A stretch of DNA of 30,439 nucleotides from contig JBCDBY010000011.1 in NCBI GenBank assembly GCA_039182715.1, positions 1 through 30,439 on the forward strand, written 5' to 3'. The notes under the pieces were generated by a model. The model was given only the letters and a program-made list of their open reading frames with translations. It had not been told where the DNA came from and did not search any database. The DNA is from JBCDBY01 sp039182715 (GTDB lineage Bacteria > Planctomycetota > PLA2). This document shows positions 9,420 through 16,692 of this stretch, in pieces. A program made the translations under genes and the position numbers. Position 1 is the stretch's first letter; the number at the start of each line of letters is the position of its first letter.

Positions 9420-9947
9420 ATGGACAATCGGAAGAGAGCAAGAGCCCGGGCCCTCGAGGCGGCGCAACGCGTGACGTGGATCGGACCCTTGTGGGTGATC
9501 ACGAGCGTCGCGCTGGTCTACGGAGCGACGTGGATCTACGTCCGGTTCATGGTGGCGAATCTCTCGGGAGGAGCCATCGATCCGGAGCGCGTCGTGTTCA
9601 ATTTGCGGCTCGGGCAGATCCTGATCGCGTCTGCCGCAGTGTGGCTCGCGCTTCGGAGCCGGTGTGCACTCCACGCGCATGCGGGGCACGGGCTGGTGCT
9701 CGCGAGCTTCGGGCTACAGGCGCGGCTCCTCGCGGAGTTCGCACGCGACGGAACGGAGTTCGTGCGCGACCAGACCGCGCCGTCCGCCCATGCGAGGGAT
9801 GTCCCCGCGATGTTCCAGGAGATGGCCGGCACGGCCTACGAGAGCCAGGTCGCTCTGACAACCTCCGTGGGACTTGCGGCGTTCGCCGTGGGACTGTTGC
9901 TCCTCGCACTCGACGTCGGCCGCTCTCTCCATCACCGCTGGAAGTAG
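9420..9947 (+). CDS. Integral membrane protein, unknown function
   Basis: A 175-residue protein. Hydrophobic segments lie at about 20-45 (WIGPLWVITSVALVYGA), 64-82 (GQILIASAAVWLAL), possibly 85-105, and 147-168 (VGLAAFAVGLLLLALDV). The region between the last two segments is hydrophilic and probably extracytoplasmic. The N-terminus is basic (MDNRKRARARA), which suits a cytoplasmic N-terminus. No family was recognised. It lies 44 bp after the preceding secreted-protein gene and 74 bp before the first Clp_N paralogue. Confidence 0.7.
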   Translation: MDNRKRARARALEAAQRVTWIGPLWVITSVALVYGATWIYVRFMVANLSGGAIDPERVVFNLRLGQILIASAAVWLALRSRCALHAHAGHGLVLASFGLQARLLAEFARDGTEFVRDQTAPSAHARDVPAMFQEMAGTAYESQVALTTSVGLAAFAVGLLLLALDVGRSLHHRWK

Positions 9948-9954
9948 ACGACGG

Positions 9955-9982
9955 CTGTCACCCGATCGAGACGGATTCCGCG
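9955..9982 (+). promoter_or_regulatory. Conserved upstream block, copy 1
   Basis: A 28-nt block containing CGATCGAGACGGATTCCGCG that matches 13638-13665 at 24 of 28 positions. Both copies lie upstream of a transcription unit that includes a Clp_N-fusion gene. It could be an operator or an activator/sigma recognition site. The half-shared GAAACGG core also appears just before the third paralogue (20207-20213), more weakly. Confidence 0.5.
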
Positions 9983-10009
9983 TTGCCACTTCCTCCACTA
10001 AAGGCTGGA

Positions 10010-10015
10010 TATTCT
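10010..10015 (+). promoter_or_regulatory. Candidate -10 element (TATTCT), leaderless start
   Basis: TATTCT is followed by GGGGCC and then the ATG at 10022. This places transcription initiation at or next to the start codon. No Shine-Dalgarno sequence fits. Confidence 0.5.
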
Positions 10016-10021
10016 GGGGCC

Positions 10022-10795
10022 ATGTTCGACTTCAACCGGTTCTCCGACAATCCGCGCAAGGCCCTGGGGCTCTCGCGACAGGAGGCGATGCGCCTGGGCC
10101 ACGACTACATCGGGACCGAGCACATCCTGCTCGGGCTGCTCCGTATGGGAAGCGGCTGTGTACTCGACGTGCTTCTCAATCTCGACATCGATCTCGAGGC
10201 GCTGCGCGACGCGGTCGAGTCGGCCGTGACCCGCGGGAGCGCCAACGTGATCGAGGGCCAGCTTCCTTTCACGCCGGGCGCGAAGCGGGTGCTCGAGTTC
10301 GCGTACGAGGAATCGACGAAGCTCGGGCACGGCCATATCGGATCGGAGCACCTGGTGCTCGGCCTGCTTCGAGAGCAGAAAGGCCTCGCGGCGCCGGCAC
10401 TGTCGGCCGCAGGCGCGCGCATCGACGACGTCCGCGAGGAGGTCTGCGAGCTGGTGCACGAGACGTACGACCCGACCCCGCCGACGTTCCTCTTCATGGG
10501 GCGCCACGACGAGGCGATCCCGGACGAGGCGGTCGCGGAGATCCAGCGCGTCCTCCACGAGGAGCACTGCATGCCCGTGAAGAGCGGAAGGCGGCCGGAC
10601 CTCCTGCTGGTCTTCGATCCACGCGCGGAGGCGGAGCGCTGGTTCCGGCTCGGCCTGGCGGTCGCGAACCGCATCCCGATCGTGCTGTTCCTGCGCGAGG
10701 GCGAATTCGTCCACCGCCTTCTCGCCGACCACGCGGTCGCAGTTCATCTCGACGGGGAACTCGCCGAGAACCTGCGCGCATTTCTACGATCGTAG
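10022..10795 (+). CDS. Clp_N repeat protein with alpha/beta C-terminal domain, paralogue 1
   Basis: A 257-residue protein. Residues 1-140 contain two Clp N-terminal repeats, as in ClpA/ClpC/ClpB: HDYIGTEHILLGLLR and GHIGSEHLVLGLLRE, plus the LPFTPGAKRVLE link. There is no AAA+ ATPase domain. Residues about 150-257 form a separate alpha/beta domain with FLFMGRHDEAIP, PDLLLVFDP, AERWFRLGLAVANRIPIVLFLRE and a final ENLRAFLRS helix. The 'RWFxLGxA...IPIVL' segment resembles nucleoside deoxyribosyltransferase/TIR-like nucleotide-binding folds, but the catalytic Glu position is Arg here. It may act as an adaptor that captures substrates, or as a decoy for Clp machines; this is inference. It is the first of three intact paralogues (others at 14971 and 20226). 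Confidence 0.85.
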   Translation: MFDFNRFSDNPRKALGLSRQEAMRLGHDYIGTEHILLGLLRMGSGCVLDVLLNLDIDLEALRDAVESAVTRGSANVIEGQLPFTPGAKRVLEFAYEESTKLGHGHIGSEHLVLGLLREQKGLAAPALSAAGARIDDVREEVCELVHETYDPTPPTFLFMGRHDEAIPDEAVAEIQRVLHEEHCMPVKSGRRPDLLLVFDPRAEAERWFRLGLAVANRIPIVLFLREGEFVHRLLADHAVAVHLDGELAENLRAFLRS

Positions 10796-10807
10796 GCGCG
10801 ACCGCAC

Positions 10808-10841
10808 GCCGCCTGCGTGTGCGCGACCTACGCACGGCGGC
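10808..10841. terminator. Hairpin between convergent genes, possible bidirectional terminator
   Basis: GCCGCCTGCGT (10808-10818) pairs with ACGCA-c-GGCGGC (10830-10841), giving 11 pairs with one bulged base and an 11-nt loop. It fills the 49-bp gap between two convergent genes. There is no U-run on either strand, so intrinsic termination would be inefficient by the standard model. Confidence 0.45.
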
Positions 10842-10844
10842 CGG

Positions 10845-13322
10845 CTATCGAATCGGCTTCGATGTGATCTCGACCGACTCGCCGTCGGCGGACGGCTGCA
10901 TGTCGAACTCACGCCGGCCATACCGCAGCACGACGTCGGTCGTGCCCGTCTCGACGCCTCGCACGATCGAGTGCCCTCCCCCCTGCACATTGGAGATCGA
11001 GACGTCGTAGCGGCCTTGCGGCAACCCCGCGATCCGGAATCGCCCTCCCGGCCCGATCACGCCGAGATACTCCCCCGCCTCGACGTGGGTCGCGAACGTC
11101 GCACGGCACGGTTGGCCGCGATCATCGACCACGATGCCTTCGATGACGCCCGGGTGCTCGACCCGCAGCACATGGTCCGATCGTCCCGTTTCGCACTCGT
11201 GTGAAACCCCGACGCTCACGGATGCATCGACCGCGGTCACGATGTACCGCCCCGGGTGCAACCCCCGAAAGAGGAAGCGACCGTCCGCATCCGTGACGGT
11301 CGAGCGAGGAAAGGCGAAGCGACCTCGCGGGCGCTCCAAGGGCTGGATGTGGACGGACGCGTGCCGCATCGGACTCCCGTCCGCCCATCGCAACGTCCCT
11401 CCCAGAGACTCCCCGCGCCGCAGGGTCACGTCGTACCGGACCTCTTCCCGCGTATCCTCGAGATTCATCTTCTTCGACTCGATCGGAATGAAGTCCGGGT
11501 GCAGCACGCGAATGCACCCCCGCCGGAGAGGCAGCCACGCAACGTAGCTGCCGTCTTCTCCCGTTTTCGTGTTCCCGGGCCACGCCGGCTGAACCAAAGC
11601 CATATCGAGAAAGCCGGGGAGGCTGCTGGCACGAACGAGCGCACCGGCCACGGGCGTTCCGTCGGCCGTGCGCACGACGCCGCGCACCGTTCGCCCGGGG
11701 ACGCGTTCCAGTTCGACTTCGATCACTTGGCCCGCCTCCAAGTCGAACCGTCCGGACTTCTTCGCGCCTTGACCACGAATCTCCGCATGGCGAAGCGGCG
11801 GAACGTGCTCGAACGCGAATCGCCCGTGCGAGTCGACCCCGATGCGGCGCTCGAACCCTTCCGCCACCAGGGTCACGGTGTGAAACACGGGGCTGGAGGG
11901 CGAGACCCCGGGGATGCGCCCGACGACCCGGCTGCATGACTGCATAACGATGTGCGCGGCCCGATCGGGAGTCGCAGCGACGGCGCCCACGACGCCGTAA
12001 CCGTATGCACGCGCGACGAACGGGCCCTCGCCATAGGCGACCAACTCGAACTCTCCCGAGGGGCCGCTCACGCCCCGCCCCACGTCACCGTCGGATCCCG
12101 AGATCGTGACCACCGCACCGGGAACGGGTCGACCGTCGCCCATCTCGACACTGCCCACGATCCGAGCTTCGACCTGCAACCGAGGACGCCACTCCACCGA
12201 CTCCCCCGACCGGATCATTCGCCCCTGCACCTCGATCGCCCCGCGGCCTTCGACGTATCCCGCGTGAAACGAGCCGGGCGGCACATCGTCGAACACGAAC
12301 GTCCCGTCGGCACCCGTGATCGCGGAAAGGCGGGCGATGCGTTGCCACGCCGTGGCGACCTCCAATTCCAGTGTCGCGCGGGAAACCGGTCGCCCATGAC
12401 GATCCCGGAGAACACCGGTCACGCGTGCGGGCCGCGCCTCGACGAAAGCGATCTCGCCTCCCGTGGGGACCACCACCGTTTCCTCGACCCGACCCGCCCG
12501 AATCACGAGGAGTCCGGCGCCGACATGCTCGAATCGCGCGCGGCCCGAGGGGTCGGTGTACGCCTCCCGAACCAGCATGGGCGCCCGCGTCCGACGCGCT
12601 TTCCCCGCGCTCCAGTCCCAGGGCTCCGAGCGCATCGCGACGGAGCTCCCCGCCGAGGCGCTGCAGACGAGGGCGATGTGTCGGTTGGGCACCGCGGCAC
12701 CGTCCGGGCGGACCACGCGCACCACGACCGGCACGCCGTCCGCGAGGTGAATCGAGATCGGATCGGGCTGACCTTGCAGCGGAAGGTGGAGCAGCTCACG
12801 ACGCACTCGCCCCTTCCCATCCGAAGCTTCCAGAACGACTCTCGAGCGTCGCTTGCACGCCAGTTCGAACTCGCCCGCCTCATCCGTCCGGACCTCCTTC
12901 AGCGGGCTTCGATCCTGCTCCTTCCGCCAATGAGTCGGCAGGCTCACCCCCCACTCGGCGCGCTCCGAGTGCGCAAAGTACGCGCGATGAAGTCGCACGC
13001 GCGCTCCCGCGACCGCACGCCCGCTCCGCATGACCCGACCCCGGATGCGGATGGGCCCGCCGGGCAGGCGATTCAGGTCGTCGCGCACCTCGTCCGGTTT
13101 CAGGGTGCCGGGATGGTCGGGCCAGTCGGTCACTCGAACCCGAGCGCGACGTGCCGCCGCTGCTCGCTTCGGCGCCGTCGATGCTTCAGCTGCCGCGGCC
13201 GGGCGGGAAGCCCCGTCGACGCGTCGCGGCTTGCGCTCCGATCGATCCCAACCAAGCAGAGCGAGCACCGCGGCGACGAGCAGCCCCGCGATCACGAGTC
13301 CGAATCGAACGGCTCCACGCAT
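10845..13322 (-). CDS. Membrane-anchored carboxypeptidase-regulatory-like repeat protein, copy 1
   Basis: An 825-residue protein with one N-terminal membrane span (about 6-24, VRFGLVIAGLLVAAVLALLGW), then an Ala/Arg-rich linker and a long extracytoplasmic array of beta-sandwich repeats. The repeat signature 'G.V....G.PV.GA.V' is seen at least six times, for example IRGRVMRSGRAVAGARVRL, VTGVLRDRHGRPVSRATLEL, IVGSVEMGDGRPVPGAVVTI and VRGVVRTADGTPVAGALVRA, often followed by 'T.DADGRF.F...PPG.Y'. These are carboxypeptidase-regulatory-like (CarboxypepD_reg / SdrD B-like) domains, usually structural or carbohydrate-binding at the cell surface. There is no peptidase domain. It is paralogous to the 902-residue protein at 16689-19397. 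A ribosome site before the ATG at 13322 is weak. Confidence 0.88.
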   Translation of the reverse strand: MRGAVRFGLVIAGLLVAAVLALLGWDRSERKPRRVDGASRPAAAAEASTAPKRAAAARRARVRVTDWPDHPGTLKPDEVRDDLNRLPGGPIRIRGRVMRSGRAVAGARVRLHRAYFAHSERAEWGVSLPTHWRKEQDRSPLKEVRTDEAGEFELACKRRSRVVLEASDGKGRVRRELLHLPLQGQPDPISIHLADGVPVVVRVVRPDGAAVPNRHIALVCSASAGSSVAMRSEPWDWSAGKARRTRAPMLVREAYTDPSGRARFEHVGAGLLVIRAGRVEETVVVPTGGEIAFVEARPARVTGVLRDRHGRPVSRATLELEVATAWQRIARLSAITGADGTFVFDDVPPGSFHAGYVEGRGAIEVQGRMIRSGESVEWRPRLQVEARIVGSVEMGDGRPVPGAVVTISGSDGDVGRGVSGPSGEFELVAYGEGPFVARAYGYGVVGAVAATPDRAAHIVMQSCSRVVGRIPGVSPSSPVFHTVTLVAEGFERRIGVDSHGRFAFEHVPPLRHAEIRGQGAKKSGRFDLEAGQVIEVELERVPGRTVRGVVRTADGTPVAGALVRASSLPGFLDMALVQPAWPGNTKTGEDGSYVAWLPLRRGCIRVLHPDFIPIESKKMNLEDTREEVRYDVTLRRGESLGGTLRWADGSPMRHASVHIQPLERPRGRFAFPRSTVTDADGRFLFRGLHPGRYIVTAVDASVSVGVSHECETGRSDHVLRVEHPGVIEGIVVDDRGQPCRATFATHVEAGEYLGVIGPGGRFRIAGLPQGRYDVSISNVQGGGHSIVRGVETGTTDVVLRYGRREFDMQPSADGESVEITSKPIR

Positions 13323-13336
13323 CTTCGTTCATCATC

Positions 13337-13530
13337 GGACGGCGGACGGACCAACCGAAGCCGGCGTGCGGGTCCGCCTGGACCCACTCTTCGCCACCCG
13401 CGAGGCGAGCACGTGGCGGAAGAGCGTGTGCCGCAGCGCGTGTCGCGGCAGTCCCGAGCAATCGATGCCGAACCCAGTCTCGCCGCCCAGACGCACCGCG
13501 TGCCTGCCAGGCTGCCACGGCGGCAAGCCG
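13337..13530 (-). pseudogene. Decayed NlpC/P60-like hydrolase remnant
   Basis: The minus strand encodes fragments in different frames that match the intact gene at 20999-21718: GTRCVW (intact GTRYVW), then after a 1-nt frameshift GGETGFGIDCSGLPRHALRHTLF (intact GGENALGIDCSGLLRHALRQALF), then HVLA and GGEEWVQADP (intact HVLAFTGGEEWTQADP). About 65 residues between the Cys and His segments are deleted, and a second frameshift lies between HVLA and GGEEW. The catalytic-Cys motif DCSG survives, but no continuous hydrolase frame does. The surrounding gap, 13323-13745, holds this remnant, the conserved upstream block and a promoter. Nothing else was recognised there. Confidence 0.82.
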
Positions 13531-13637
13531 CGTCCGTATGCGGCGATGCAAGGCTGCGGTCCCTTTACGCGTTCTCAAAATCTGTCGACGAAAGCGGCGC
13601 CGGATACGCACGCAGAGAATCGGATCCGGCTCGGTAA

Positions 13638-13665
13638 CTGTCGCCTGATCGAAACGGATACCGCG
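13638..13665 (+). promoter_or_regulatory. Conserved upstream block, copy 2
   Basis: A 28-nt block containing TGATCGAAACGGATACCGCG that matches 9955-9982 at 24 of 28 positions. It ends 11 nt before a good -10 element (TATACT, 13677-13682), which puts its ACGGAT core 17 nt upstream of the -10, where a -35 element would sit. Confidence 0.5.
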
Positions 13666-13676
13666 GAGCGACTCTC

Positions 13677-13682
13677 TATACT
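13677..13682 (+). promoter_or_regulatory. Candidate -10 element TATACT for the thioredoxin-like selenoprotein operon
   Basis: TATACT is followed by GGGGCG, as the -10 at 10010 is followed by GGGGCC. It would give a leader of about 57 nt before the ATG at 13746, which has a Shine-Dalgarno-like AAAGGGG 7 nt upstream. Confidence 0.45.
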
Positions 13683-13745
13683 GGGGCGCGGATCGACGAA
13701 CGCAGCCGGAGGCCGTCGGGCGCCCGGCCACGAAAGGGGAATTCG

Positions 13746-14951
13746 ATGTTTCGAGGGCATCTCTTGCTTGGAGCCGCCATGGCTCTGCTGCTCGTCAGCA
13801 CGACCGCACAGGCCCAGCGCGCCAAGCCCACCTTTCCCACGACGTGGGTGAACGGCCCCGCGTACACGAATGCGCAGCTCCGCGGCAAGGTGGTGTTCCT
13901 GGTCTTCTACGAAGAGACGTGACCGGGCTGCGAATCGAAGTGGCCAGGTCTGGTCCAACACGCGCAGCGACTTCGCGATGAACCCGTTGTCTTCGTCGCG
14001 GTGAACTCCGGCAACAGCGCCGCGACCGTGAGCAGCTACCTCAGCCGCGTCCGGGTGCCGTGGCCCGCCATCGTCGATCAGAATCGTGCGTTCGAGCGCG
14101 CCTGCGGCGTCGGCACGATCAGCCTGAAGAACATCTGGCAGACGGTGATCATCACGCCGGACGGAAACGTGCGCTACGGAGACGTCAAGAAGCTCGGGCC
14201 CTACCTGCAGCAGGCGAAATGGAACATCGATCCGCGCGGACTGCCGTCGGCGCTCCGGCCGGCGTGGCGTGCGCTGGAGTTCGGCGACGTCCTCGGCGCC
14301 GTTCAGCCGATGAACGAGGCGCGTCGCACCGTCTCCGAGACCAGCACCGCGTATCGGCGGCTGGCCCAGGTGATCGATCAGGTTCTGGAGCCGCGGTTCA
14401 AGCAGGCGCAATCCCTGGACCGGGCCGATCGCGTCGCCGAGTCCTTTGCCGCCTATCACGCGATCCTGCGCGACTTCCGCGGCTACCACCACGAGGCCGT
14501 GGCGAAGTCGTTCGCGGCGCGGCAGAAGATCCTGCCGTTCATGCTCCAGGAGGTGCTGTCGGGCCTCGACCAGTCCGAGACACCGGCGATCGAAGTCGTC
14601 CGGAACGCGCAGAAGCGTCTGCTCGCGGCGCGCATCCGGAGCGCCGACGCGCTCTCCGCGCAAGGAAAGCACTGGGAGGCCAACAAGGCGTTCGAACGGC
14701 TGCTGGTGCACTACGACGACCTGGATTCGCCGCTGCTCAAGGAGGTCCGGGCGGCTCTGCGTGACCTGAAGAAGCGGGACGACGTGAAGATGCAGCTCGC
14801 CGCACGTCGCAGTCTGGAGCGCGCCCGCAAGAACCTGAAATCGGGCGATCCCAAGAAGGAGAAGTCGGGCCGCGCGGCGCTCGCGAAGCTCCGCGAGAAG
14901 TACCCCGACTCGGAGGCAGCCGAGCAGGCCGGCGCCCTTCTCGCCAAGTAG
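13746..14951 (+). CDS. Secreted thioredoxin-like protein, candidate selenoprotein (UGA = Sec at residue 59)
   Basis: Read through an in-frame TGA at 13920-13922, this is a 401-residue protein; its ATG follows AAAGGGG at good spacing. Signal peptide: about residues 1-23 (LLLGAAMALLLVSTTAQAQ). The thioredoxin/TlpA-like domain follows: NAQLRGKVVFLVFYEET, then U-P-G-C, then ESKWPGLVQHAQRL, VVFVAVNSGN and NIWQTVIITPDGNVRYG. The TGA falls exactly where the first Cys of a CxxC redox motif is expected, giving UxxC, and a SECIS-like hairpin follows 23 nt later. Residues about 165-401 are helical, TPR-like and charged. Coding character is unbroken for 343 codons after the TGA. It is probably a periplasmic thiol oxidoreductase. 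It is followed after 19 bp by Clp_N paralogue 2. The alternative is a Cys-to-stop nonsense mutation; the hairpin and intact downstream frame argue against that. Confidence 0.78.
13936..13975 (+). promoter_or_regulatory. SECIS-like stem-loop downstream of the in-frame UGA
   Basis: The apical hairpin is TGGCCAGGTCTGGTCCA (13941-13957). It has outer pairs TGG/CCA, inner pairs CCA/TGG, a GGUC tetraloop and one bulged U (13954). The AGGUCU apex is the same as in the E. coli fdhF SECIS, which SelB recognises, although there the bulged U is on the 5' side and here it is on the 3' side. The AGGTCT starts 23 nt after the TGA, within the range reported for bacterial elements. CGAAG (13936-13940) and CTTCG (13971-13975) could form a lower stem. 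Confidence 0.6.
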
Positions 14952-14970
14952 GAGCGCACGGCCGAGCGCC

Positions 14971-15735
14971 ATGTTCGACCGCTTCACGGACCACGCTCGC
15001 AAGACGATGGGCCATGCGCGACGCGAGGCCCAGCGGCTGCGGCATGACTACATCGGCGACGAGCACATGCTTCTCGGGATGTTGCAACTGGACGGTGGAA
15101 CCGGTCTCGACGTACTCCGCAACCTCGATGTCGACATCGAAGCGTTGCGCGAGCGCGTCGAGGGCCAGGTGACGCCCGGCACGACGATTATTCGGCCGGG
15201 CCAGCTCCCTTTCACCCCGCGCGGGAAACTGGTACTCGAACTCGGGTACGAGGAGGCCGTCGCACTTGGACACAACTACATCGGCACAGAGCACCTACTG
15301 CTCGGAATCCTGCGCGAAGCGAGCGGTATCGCCGCCCAGGAGCTGCGAGCCACGCGCCTGCGCCTCCAGGACGTGCGCGAGGAAATCCTCGAGCTCGTCG
15401 ACGAACGAAGCGCGGAAGTCGCCACCTTTCGCGCCATCGGGCTCGAAGATGAAGCGTTTCCGCGGAACGCGAGAACGGCGGTGTCCGAAGTGCTCGCCGA
15501 AGCGGGCATCACGCGCGCCCAAACGGGCAGTTGGCCCCACGTCTTCCTCGTATTCCAACCGGGCCAGGACATCGAACGGTGGTTCGCACTCGGCGCGGCC
15601 ACGGCCGTTGCGATCCCTTTGATTCTGATCGTAGAAGATCGCGAGGATCCGCACCCGCTCCTCCAGCCGCATGCCCGGATCGTCCGGATCGACGAGAACT
15701 TCAAGGAGAGCTTCCGCCGCGCCTTGTTTGGCTGA
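14971..15735 (+). CDS. Clp_N repeat protein with alpha/beta C-terminal domain, paralogue 2
   Basis: A 254-residue protein starting MFDRFTDHARKTMG. The Clp N-terminal repeats are at about 1-140 (HDYIGDEHMLLGMLQ and HNYIGTEHLLLGILRE, with LPFTPRGKLVLELGYEE between). The C-terminal domain (about 148-254) has FRAIGLEDEAFP, PHVFLVFQPGQDIERWFALGAATA, IPLILIVEDRED and a VRIDENFKESFRRAL end. The residue equivalent to a deoxyribosyltransferase catalytic Glu is Ala. It follows the candidate selenoprotein by 19 bp with no promoter visible between, so the two are probably co-transcribed. That links a redox protein with a Clp-type adaptor. No strong ribosome site is present. Confidence 0.85.
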   Translation: MFDRFTDHARKTMGHARREAQRLRHDYIGDEHMLLGMLQLDGGTGLDVLRNLDVDIEALRERVEGQVTPGTTIIRPGQLPFTPRGKLVLELGYEEAVALGHNYIGTEHLLLGILREASGIAAQELRATRLRLQDVREEILELVDERSAEVATFRAIGLEDEAFPRNARTAVSEVLAEAGITRAQTGSWPHVFLVFQPGQDIERWFALGAATAVAIPLILIVEDREDPHPLLQPHARIVRIDENFKESFRRALFG

Positions 15736-15874
15736 CGTCGATCTCGCATGACGATCTCCAACCACTCTTGGCGCGCAGCGTCGTAAGCCTCGCGCAGCGA
15801 AGGGTTTGCAGCGCCGACGTGCGGCACGGATGCCGCAAGAGAGACAACACGCGGATCGCCCGAAGGCCGCGGGA
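15736..15874. other. Gap between convergent genes, no gene assigned
   Basis: 139 bp between converging genes. The minus strand has a short coding-like stretch (NPSLREAYDAARQEWLEIV) with no start, stop or homologue that I can place; it may be a gene remnant. No terminator hairpin was found. Confidence 0.4.
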
Positions 15875-16360
15875 CTAGGGGTCGGATCCCACCTTCGCGC
15901 TCGACTCTCGATACACGACGGTGCCCTCCTTCGTGTCGAGGTAGGCGCGGAACGCGAAGTTGCGTCCCCGCGCGGTTTCCGGCAGATCGGCGCGCTCGGC
16001 CAGCCACTGCAGGAGTCGAGCGAGACCGTCGTCGACCAGCGCGCGTCGAGCCTGGACCACGATCGATCGCGGAACGAGTTGCACGAGCAACGATCGCGAG
16101 GCGGCGCGGAATCCATCTCGCTCGGTCCGGTTGAAATGGAAGCTCTCGCGCGCTTCGGCAATCTCGATCCGGTCCGGCAGGTGGGGGCTTTGTGCCGCGG
16201 CAGGGATGCGCCAGGCTCCGAACCACAGCCGATGAAACGGCGGATCTCGTTCCAGCTCGCGGAGCGCCTGGTCCACGTCGGTTCGCTTGCACGCGTACGA
16301 GACGTGCTTGGGAAGACGCGAGAACGTCTTGATGGTGTCGTAGCCGTCCGCCCGGTCCAT
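15875..16360 (-). CDS. Hypothetical protein, 161 residues
   Basis: The frame runs from an ATG at 16360 (MDRADGYDTIKTF) to TAG at 15875. The sequence is mixed alpha/beta with no signal peptide or membrane span; segments include FHRLWFGAWRIP, SFHFNRTERDGF and NFAFRAYLDTKEGTVVYRES. The open frame extends upstream to 16516, but that part is antisense to a recognisable Clp_N-family remnant, so I exclude it. TACAGT lies 10 nt before the ATG. No family was recognised. It sits between Clp_N paralogue 2 and decayed copies of the same family. Confidence 0.55.
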   Translation of the reverse strand: MDRADGYDTIKTFSRLPKHVSYACKRTDVDQALRELERDPPFHRLWFGAWRIPAAAQSPHLPDRIEIAEARESFHFNRTERDGFRAASRSLLVQLVPRSIVVQARRALVDDGLARLLQWLAERADLPETARGRNFAFRAYLDTKEGTVVYRESSAKVGSDP

Positions 16361-16397
16361 GGCCACGCACACTGTATCGCGCAGACGAAACCGATCC

Positions 16398-16505
16398 TGC
16401 GCCGCGACCGGCATTCCGATCGTGGTGGTTCTGCGTAAGGGCGACGACCCCCACTGCTTCCTCACCGACCCTGCCGCTGGCGTGGACCTTGACGGAGAGC
16501 TCGAC
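16398..16505 (+). pseudogene. 3' remnant of a Clp_N-family gene (fragment A)
   Basis: The plus-strand frame reads ATGIPIVVVLRKGDDPHCFL, then DPAAGVDLDGEL. This matches the end of paralogue 1 (NRIPIVLFLREGEFVHRLL, VAVHLDGELAENL). It has no start, no Clp_N part and no proper end, and it is joined directly to a second remnant at about 16500. It overlaps the upstream side of the 161-residue minus-strand gene. Confidence 0.7.
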
Positions 16506-16692
16506 TCGCGTTCCATCCGGGCGAGAACGTCGAGCGCGGTTCGCGCTCGGGGCGGCGACGGCCATCGGCGTTCGCATCGCGCTCTTCCTCCGGGCGGGCG
16601 AGGAGCGCCCCAAGCTTCTCGCCGAGCACGCGACGCGCATCCCGATCGACGACAACCTCGCGGAGAACCTGCGCGAGTTCCTGCGTCGTTAG
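16503..16692 (+). pseudogene. Frameshifted 3' remnant of a Clp_N-family gene (fragment B)
   Basis: One frame gives FHPGENVER. After loss of one base (GAGCGC-GGTTCGC, where the intact genes have a TGG codon), the next frame gives FALGAATAIGVRIALFLRAG, then LLAEHATRIPIDDNLAENLREFLRR and TAG. This is the full C-terminal half-domain of paralogues 1-3 (ERWFALGAATA...ENLRAFLR). The stop overlaps the end of the convergent 902-residue gene. Confidence 0.78.

Noticed and set aside
13920..13922. TGA read as Trp or another amino acid through an alternative genetic code
   Set aside because: TGA ends several clear genes here (for example the GGDEF and HD-GYP genes), so the code is standard. Trp is also not expected at the first redox Cys position.
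13746..13922. Thioredoxin-like gene as a simple nonsense pseudogene
   Set aside because: Not fully excluded, but rated less likely: the only lesion is a TGA at the exact redox Cys, followed by a SECIS-like hairpin at proper distance and 343 intact codons, while true pseudogenes nearby show deletions and frameshifts.
15276..16655. A 459-codon minus-strand open frame
   Set aside because: It is antisense to Clp_N paralogue 2 and out of frame with the 161-residue gene. Only a short stretch in the 15736-15874 gap looks coding-like.
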